From: Alkaliphilus sp. B6464
GTDB taxonomy: Bacteria; Bacillota; Clostridia; Peptostreptococcales; Natronincolaceae
Assembly: GCF_018141165.1 (NCBI RefSeq)
Contig: NZ_CP058557.1
Location: forward strand, 3,348,001-3,412,000
DNA: 64,000 nt
Direction of reading: 5' to 3'
Below the pieces are notes generated by a model that was given only the letters and a program-made list of their open reading frames with translations, had not been told where the DNA came from and did no database searches. This document shows, piece by piece, positions 58,558 through 64,000 of the stretch. Position 1 is the first letter of the stretch, and each line of letters opens with the position of its first letter. A program made the position numbers and the translations under genes.

Positions 58558-60183
58558 ATGAGAATATCTGATGCAATTTTAAAGTTTTTATATAATAATG
58601 GTGTAACCTGTTCTTTTGGAATTCCTACAGCTCAAATGTCAGCTTTTAATGATGGCTTAAATGATTGTGATATAGATTATATAGTTGTGAAAAATGAAGC
58701 TGCTGCCACATATTCGGCTGGTAGATATTCTGATTTAACTAGAGATTTAGGCGTATGCTTTGTTGGAGGATGCGTTGGAGTAAACAATGGGATTAACGGA
58801 ATAGCTGATGCATATAGAAATAAACTTCCCGTTGTTATCTTTAGTAGTTATGTTAATAACGCTACTATGAATAAAAATGCATTACAAGAATTAATAACAA
58901 CAGATATTACTTTGCCTATCACTAAATATAGCAAAACTATTTTTGATAAAGAAAATATTTTAGAGGAAGTTAAAAAAGCAATTGAAATTGCTTTAACTCC
59001 ACCTCATGGACCTGTACATATTTCAATACCAGCAGATATTCAAGCTATGCCTTTTGAAGGTGATATCCCCGAATCAATTAACAGAGAAGCCCTTGCTCCT
59101 AAATATGATATGGATAGTTTAAATAAAGCTATAGATACAATTAAATCAAATAAAACTGGCGTTATTATGGTAGGAAGAGGAGCTAGAGGATTATCTAAGG
59201 AAATTAAATCCCTAAGTAAAAAGCTACAGTGGCCTATTATCACAACACCTAATGCAAAAGGAATTATTAATGGCGACTTTGAGCTTAATCTAGGTAACTA
59301 TGGATGGTGTACAACTGATAGAGCCGCAGACTATATAAATACTACCAAATTTGAATGTACACTTATACTCGGTACATCTTTGGGACAAATGTCTACAGTA
59401 ATATATAATAAAAGTTTGGTAGAAGACAAAAAAGTTATACATATAGATTGGGATAAAACAGAATTAAATAAAATATTTAAAGCAGATATACCTGTGTTTT
59501 GTGATTTAAAGCTTGCAATTAATAAGCTAAATGAATCTATCATAGATACAGAAAATAATAAATTAGATATAAAGCAAGAAGCTAATGCTCCTTATGTACA
59601 AAATCATACAGGATTATCCCTACAATTATTCATGAACAAAATAACAGATATTGTACCTGACAACACATGTTTTGTACAAGACATGGGAGAAAATATGAAT
59701 TTTTCTTTTAGATATTTATTATTAAAAGAAAATATGGATTTCCAAACAAGTCTTAACTATGCTTGTATGGGTACAGCGGTGGGAGGGGCTCTAGGTTCAT
59801 ATATGGCCGACCCAAGCAAAACCTATGCAGTAATAGTAGGTGATGGATCATTTTTTATGAATGGTATGGAAATATTAACAGCTAAGGAACATAATATGCC
59901 TATTATTTATTTTGTAATTAATAATGCAATGTTAGCCTTAGTAGAACATGGGGGCAGATTTGTTTTTGGTAGAAGCCATAAAGGTGCTTGTACATACGAA
60001 AGAATATCAATTACCGATATGTCAAAGGCTATGGGAATTGATGCTGTTCAAATTAGTAATATTGAAGAGTTAGATATATTAAAGAGCAAGTTTGAAAATC
60101 TATCTAAACCTTTAGTTGTTGAACTAATTACCGATGGAAGTGAAACATGTATGGATAATTCTAGATGGAATAAATCTAAATAG
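58558..60183 (+). CDS. ThDP-dependent enzyme, acetolactate synthase-like
   Basis: The 541-residue product has the three-domain plan of the acetolactate synthase/benzoylformate decarboxylase family. The N-terminal catalytic Glu is in VVKNEAAATYSAGRYSDL, the middle domain follows (MVGRGARGLSKEIKSL), and the ThDP-Mg motif is GDGSFFMNGMEILTA with NN 25 residues on (VINNAMLALVEHGG). It could be a carboxylase-type synthase or decarboxylase such as sulfopyruvate or phosphonopyruvate type; the substrate is uncertain. It has its own terminator. Confidence 0.88.
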   Translation: MRISDAILKFLYNNGVTCSFGIPTAQMSAFNDGLNDCDIDYIVVKNEAAATYSAGRYSDLTRDLGVCFVGGCVGVNNGINGIADAYRNKLPVVIFSSYVNNATMNKNALQELITTDITLPITKYSKTIFDKENILEEVKKAIEIALTPPHGPVHISIPADIQAMPFEGDIPESINREALAPKYDMDSLNKAIDTIKSNKTGVIMVGRGARGLSKEIKSLSKKLQWPIITTPNAKGIINGDFELNLGNYGWCTTDRAADYINTTKFECTLILGTSLGQMSTVIYNKSLVEDKKVIHIDWDKTELNKIFKADIPVFCDLKLAINKLNESIIDTENNKLDIKQEANAPYVQNHTGLSLQLFMNKITDIVPDNTCFVQDMGENMNFSFRYLLLKENMDFQTSLNYACMGTAVGGALGSYMADPSKTYAVIVGDGSFFMNGMEILTAKEHNMPIIYFVINNAMLALVEHGGRFVFGRSHKGACTYERISITDMSKAMGIDAVQISNIEELDILKSKFENLSKPLVVELITDGSETCMDNSRWNKSK

Positions 60184-60206
60184 GCTATAGCATACATAAT
60201 AAAAAA

Positions 60207-60256
60207 CAAAAACATACTGTATTTAAAAAAGTATTATAAAATACAGTATGTTTTTT
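60207..60256 (+). terminator. Intrinsic terminator of ThDP enzyme gene
   Basis: AAACATACTGTATTT pairs with AAATACAGTATGTTT, followed by TTTTT on the plus strand. Confidence 0.88.
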
Positions 60257-60267
60257 CATATTTAATA

Positions 60268-60320
60268 TAAAAAGAAACTACCTTTTCAATGAAATTAAAG
60301 TCATTTTAAGGTAGTTTCTC
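60268..60320 (-). terminator. Intrinsic terminator of second repeat lipoprotein gene
   Basis: AGAAACTACCTT and AAGGTAGTTTCT (60273-60284, 60308-60319) pair; the minus strand continues TTTTTAT. Confidence 0.85.
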
Positions 60321-60349
60321 TTATTTATAGTAATATTACTTAATATATA

Positions 60350-61447
60350 TTATTTTGCGTTTGTAAGAGCTTCTTCAATAGTAGCTAAATAACTTTCAAC
60401 TGTAATTGTAACAGAAGATGTAAGTTCTGGAATATCTGGAACATTTTTATGAGATTCATCTCTTTCTTTAACTTTTAGAGACTTAATTTCATCTATTGAT
60501 TTTCCTTCCATCCATTCTCCAAGAGCTGCAGCTTGCTCGAACCACTCTTTTCCAATTTCAGAAGCTTTAGCCATTCCATATTCTGCTCCTAATTCAACTT
60601 TAGTTTTAATCTCTTCATTTTTATCTGTAGTTACTTTACCTTCTGCGTCAAATTGAACTTTAGTTTGAGCATTGTCAATTATAGTTCCAACAACTTTACC
60701 GTCTGCATCAAATGCACCAACAGTCATTACAGTATCAACTTGTGCAACTGGTAGAGTTTCTTTATCATCTACTTTTGCATATCCTTTAGATTTAGCCATT
60801 GAAATTTCAGTTCCAAGACCTAATTTCACAGCTCCATTTCCAATTTCTATAGCATTGTTATATGCTTCTTCAACAGCAGCTATATAATCTCCAACACTAA
60901 CAGTAACAGAAGATGCTAGTTCTGCATCAGCTACTTTACCGTCTGTAAGTTCCATAGCTTTAATTTCTTCTACTGTTTTACCAACCATCCACTCTCCTAA
61001 AGCAGCTGCTTGTTCAAACCACTCTTTTCCGATTTGAGAAGCCTTTTTCATACCATATTCTTCGCCAAGTTCAACCTTAGTTTTACCATTTTGAGCTACA
61101 TCAGTTGTAACTTGAAGATCTTTATCAAATTCTACTTTTGTCTGGGCAGTATCAATAGTTACTTTAATAACTTTACCATCTTTATCAAATCCAGCAGCAA
61201 CTATTACAGTATCTACTTGTCCAACTGGTGCTTTTTCACCTTCTAAATCTTTAGATTTAGCAATTGAAGTAATATGTCCAAGACCAATTTTCGCCATTTC
61301 TCCTTCTACTGCTTCATTTTCTTCTGGTTTTTGGTCAGTTACTGCAGGTGGTGTATCATCTCCAGCTGTTTCCTTTGGTGCACCACATCCTGCTAGTATA
61401 GAACCTGATAAAGTAAGTACTAATAACATAGCCATAAATCTCTTCAT
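60350..61447 (-). CDS. Lipoprotein with two tandem FMN_bind-like repeats, paralogue 2
   Basis: The 365-residue lipoprotein (signal LVLTLSGSILAGC) has the same two-repeat plan as the 50426 gene, at about residues 52-195 and 205-362, with QVDTVxxxxFDxDGKV, AQTKVxFD, KEWFEQAAALGEWM, and final SVGDYIAAVEEAY or TVESYLATIEEAL helices. The first repeat lacks the KERDxSHKxVPD segment present in the others (reads LTDGKVADAELAS), a natural deletion. Single-gene unit with its own terminator; its role is unknown. Confidence 0.8.
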   Translation of the reverse strand: MKRFMAMLLVLTLSGSILAGCGAPKETAGDDTPPAVTDQKPEENEAVEGEMAKIGLGHITSIAKSKDLEGEKAPVGQVDTVIVAAGFDKDGKVIKVTIDTAQTKVEFDKDLQVTTDVAQNGKTKVELGEEYGMKKASQIGKEWFEQAAALGEWMVGKTVEEIKAMELTDGKVADAELASSVTVSVGDYIAAVEEAYNNAIEIGNGAVKLGLGTEISMAKSKGYAKVDDKETLPVAQVDTVMTVGAFDADGKVVGTIIDNAQTKVQFDAEGKVTTDKNEEIKTKVELGAEYGMAKASEIGKEWFEQAAALGEWMEGKSIDEIKSLKVKERDESHKNVPDIPELTSSVTITVESYLATIEEALTNAK

Positions 61448-61772
61448 GTTTCATGCCTCCATTTTTAAAATAAAATTTAATCTTTCTTGATTATAACATG
61501 TTGTCCAAAAATAAACAATATCTTTTAATAACAAATGTTTATTTAGAATAATTTTTTGTTATGACTTATTATTCACAGGTTGATAGAATGAGTTTATATA
61601 TAAGTTAAGCTATATATACAAACATCTGTATTATCTATTCCATACACACTTTAACCTAAAATTTTGATAGATAATAAACTATCAATCATCCGTTTTTTCA
61701 TGATTTATACAATAATGGTAGTAATGTAAAAAATACTTAGTATGTCAGCTTTTTTACATTACTTATGCAGTT
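61448..61772. other. Non-coding interval between pckA and the lipoprotein
   Basis: Holds the pckA terminator at 61721-61762 and AT-rich sequence that should contain the lipoprotein promoter. No ORF or RNA gene is seen. Confidence 0.5.
61721..61762 (-). terminator. Intrinsic terminator of pckA
   Basis: GTAATGTAAAAAA and TTTTTTACATTAC form a perfect 13-pair stem around a 16-base loop, ten bases past the pckA stop. Confidence 0.8.
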
Positions 61773-63356
61773 CTAGCCAAGTATCTTAGGGTTAGCATTT
61801 TTAATATCTTCAGAAACATCCTTAAACTGTTCAAAGTTCTTAATAAAGCTTTCTGCTAATTCATTTGCTTTTGTATAATATGCATCTTCACTTCCCCAAG
61901 TATTAGATGGTTCTAAAACTGTTTGAGGTACATCTGGACATTCTGTTGGTATAGATAGGTTAAAGATTGGATCTTTAATATAATCTACATTGTCTAATTC
62001 ACCCTTCATAGCAGCTCTAACCATAGATCTTGTGTATTTAAGCTTCATGCGGTTACCTACTCCATAAGGACCACCTGTCCAGCCTGTATTTACTAAAAAT
62101 ACATTCGTATTATATTGTTCTATCTTTTCACCTAAAAGCTTAGCATACACTTGAGGCTTTAAAAGCATAAAAGGTCCTCCAAAGCAAGTCGAAAAAGTGG
62201 CTGTAGGCTCTACTATTCCTCTTTCAGTTCCAGCTAACTTGCTTGTATAGCCAGACATAAAGTGATACATAGCCTGTTCCTTTGTAAGCTTTGAAATAGG
62301 AGGTAATACTCCTGTAGCATCAGCAGTTAGGAAAATAATCGTTTTAGGAATTCCGCCTTTACCTTCCATTACAGCCCCATCAATATGCTCCACTGGATAA
62401 GCCGCACGGGTATTTTCTGTATATTTATCATCATCATAGTCTGGTTCACCACTAGTTTCATCAATTACTACATTTTCTAAAATCGCTCCATCTTTTATAG
62501 CGTTCCAGATTTGAGGTTCGTGTTCCTCAGTAAGATTTATGCACTTTGCATAACATCCTCCTTCAAAGTTAAATACTCCATTTTCTGTCCATCCATGCTC
62601 ATCGTCACCGATTAGTCTTCTATTTTTATCTGCAGATAAAGTAGTTTTACCTGTTCCTGATAGACCAAAGAATAAAGCCACATCTCCACCTTCACCTATA
62701 TTAGCGGAACAATGCATAGGTAATACATTTTTAAATGGTAGTAAATAGTTCATTACAGTAAATATAGATTTTTTAATTTCACCACTATATTTAGTACCAC
62801 CAATAAGAACAACTTTTTTCTCAAAACTAATTATTATAAATACCTCAGAGTTTGTACCGTCAACTTCCGGCACAGCTTTAAGGTCAGGTAAGGCAACTAC
62901 AGTAAATTCAGGTTTAAAGTTTTCTCTTTCGCCTTCTTTTGGCTTTATAAACATCTGTTGGGCAAATAAATTTTGATATGCAAACTCATTAATGACTCTA
63001 ATTGGCATTCTATACTCTAAATCAGCACCTACAAAGCCGTCAAATATAAATAATTCCTTATTATCAATATAATCCATAGCCTTATTAAATAAATTTTCGA
63101 ATTTCTCTGAAGAAATAGGTTTATTTCCTTTGCTCCAATTAATGTGATTATGCACTAATGGCTCATCTACAATAAATCTATCATTTGGAGATCTTCCAGT
63201 ATATTTTCCAGTATTAATACATAACGCTCCACTTTTAGCTATATAGCCATCCTCTTTCTCTACTGCAATATCTATTAATTGCTGTGTCGGAAGATTATAG
63301 TGGACTTTGTCAGATTTTAGAATATGTGAGTCAATCAACTCATTAACGTTATTCAA
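61773..63356 (-). CDS. pckA: Phosphoenolpyruvate carboxykinase (ATP)
   Basis: The 527-residue enzyme interconverts oxaloacetate + ATP and PEP + CO2 + ADP. Signatures are [20 protein letters not shown] near residue 45, the P-loop [20 protein letters not shown] near 240, IGDDEHGW, and the adenine-binding [19 protein letters not shown]. Length is normal for bacterial PckA. TTG start after GGGAGGTATTCATT. Own promoter region and terminator. Confidence 0.97.
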   Translation of the reverse strand: MNNVNELIDSHILKSDKVHYNLPTQQLIDIAVEKEDGYIAKSGALCINTGKYTGRSPNDRFIVDEPLVHNHINWSKGNKPISSEKFENLFNKAMDYIDNKELFIFDGFVGADLEYRMPIRVINEFAYQNLFAQQMFIKPKEGERENFKPEFTVVALPDLKAVPEVDGTNSEVFIIISFEKKVVLIGGTKYSGEIKKSIFTVMNYLLPFKNVLPMHCSANIGEGGDVALFFGLSGTGKTTLSADKNRRLIGDDEHGWTENGVFNFEGGCYAKCINLTEEHEPQIWNAIKDGAILENVVIDETSGEPDYDDDKYTENTRAAYPVEHIDGAVMEGKGGIPKTIIFLTADATGVLPPISKLTKEQAMYHFMSGYTSKLAGTERGIVEPTATFSTCFGGPFMLLKPQVYAKLLGEKIEQYNTNVFLVNTGWTGGPYGVGNRMKLKYTRSMVRAAMKGELDNVDYIKDPIFNLSIPTECPDVPQTVLEPSNTWGSEDAYYTKANELAESFIKNFEQFKDVSEDIKNANPKILG

Positions 63357-63562
63357 AATGAATACCTCCCTAGAAAAAATAAATTATACTTTTAATTGCC
63401 GTAATATATTATATCATAATATATTATTTATGCTATACTATTTACTTTTAAAATGTATATTTTTTTGTAACAATTAAAATAATTATAATAATTATTTTAT
63501 TTTTAATATACTCCAAAAGGCATTATATATAATTTTTTGACTTAAATCAACAGATTTATCCT

Positions 63563-63600
63563 AAAAAAAGTCGCCTGATGCAATAGCATCAGGCGACTTT
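63563..63600 (-). terminator. Intrinsic terminator of FtsX-like gene
   Basis: AAAGTCGCCTGATGC and GCATCAGGCGACTTT pair perfectly around CAATA-type loop, then TTTTTT on the minus strand. Confidence 0.93.
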
Positions 63601-64000
63601 CTATTCATCAGCTTTCATATTCTCTACTATTATACCTTCGTTAATTCGTTTTAAAGGGAATATTCCCGAAAATAAAGCCACCATAGTTGCTCCAACACAT
63701 GCTATACCTATGTTTTTCCAAGGAATAACCCATTGAAAATCACTAAGTCGAATAATTAAAGTAAACATTATATAGGCAAGTCCTGTTCCTATTGCTCCTC
63801 CTATTACAGCAGCATAGACTCCATAGAAAAGACTCTCTAAAGCAACCATTCGCTTTATACCCCTTTGGGTCATTCCCACTGCTTTTATCATTGAGATTTC
63901 TTTAGTTCTTAAAATAATATTTGTGCTTATTGTATTTATTATATTTATACTGCTTATTAGAGTAATTAAAGTTACAAAGCCATATAAAAATATGCTAGTT
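63601..64000 (-). CDS. FtsX-like ABC transporter permease, C-terminal part (cut by window edge)
   Basis: The frame is open to the right edge; 132 codons are visible. It reads LYGFVTLITLISSINIINT, then KEISMIKAVGMTQRGIKRMV, and two further hydrophobic helices (GGAIGTGLAYIMFTLII, IACVGATMVALFSGIFPLK) before the stop. This is the C-terminal four-helix FtsX domain of MacB-type permeases. The N-terminus and any ATPase partner lie outside. Confidence 0.9.
   Translation of the reverse strand, partial: TSIFLYGFVTLITLISSINIINTISTNIILRTKEISMIKAVGMTQRGIKRMVALESLFYGVYAAVIGGAIGTGLAYIMFTLIIRLSDFQWVIPWKNIGIACVGATMVALFSGIFPLKRINEGIIVENMKADE

Overview
The window comes from a low-GC, endospore-forming anaerobic Firmicute of the class Clostridia. 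Evidence is the high AT content, strong AGGAGG-type ribosome binding sites with frequent GTG and TTG starts, spore coat genes cotJA/cotJB/cotJC, CoA-disulfide reductase-rhodanese, ATP-type PEP carboxykinase, and a probable selenocysteine-containing glutaredoxin. An Alkaliphilus-like host is possible, but the genus cannot be fixed from the sequence alone.

Bases 1 to about 35,250 are a temperate prophage cut by the left window edge. It has the gene plan of a contractile-tail (myovirus) PBSX/skin-type phage, almost all on the minus strand. Reading from right to left: a plus-strand lysogeny block (repressor, ImmA-like protein, large serine integrase); a divergent Cro-like gene and antirepressor; an early block for recombination and replication (Gam, ERF annealing protein, O-like initiator with internal iterons, SSB, RusA, HNH nuclease, dUTPase, DNA methyltransferase) packed with small genes, several of them Cys-rich; a late regulator followed by tandem terminators; a two-gene accessory cassette; then packaging (terS, terL, portal, MuF), capsid (scaffold, coat), head-tail connectors, and tail (sheath, tube, chaperone with a -1 frameshift, tape measure, XkdP/Q/R/S homologues, baseplate J, fibre). 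Lysis genes and the left attachment site must lie beyond base 1.

The right prophage end sits inside cotJC. The first 65 codons of cotJC remain beside cotJB and cotJA, cut exactly in the di-metal ligand motif. The large serine integrase is the gene next to the break. This resembles known sporulation-gene interruptions (skin in sigK, SP-beta in spsM), where excision restores the gene in the mother cell.

Bases 35,250 to 64,000 are host chromosome: cotJ operon, a cyclophilin, a decayed chemotaxis receptor, an ArsR-type regulator with CoA-disulfide reductase (shared operator palindromes), mnmA preceded by the UGA-containing glutaredoxin, a CofE-like ligase, EamA and YitT membrane proteins, a LytS/LytTR system beside an lrgAB-cupin-aminotransferase operon, a glycine betaine ABC transporter with a divergent GbsR-type regulator, ApbE flavin transferase flanked at a distance by two paralogous repeat lipoproteins, a ThDP-dependent enzyme cluster, pckA and the end of an FtsX-type permease. 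Most host units end in clear intrinsic terminators.
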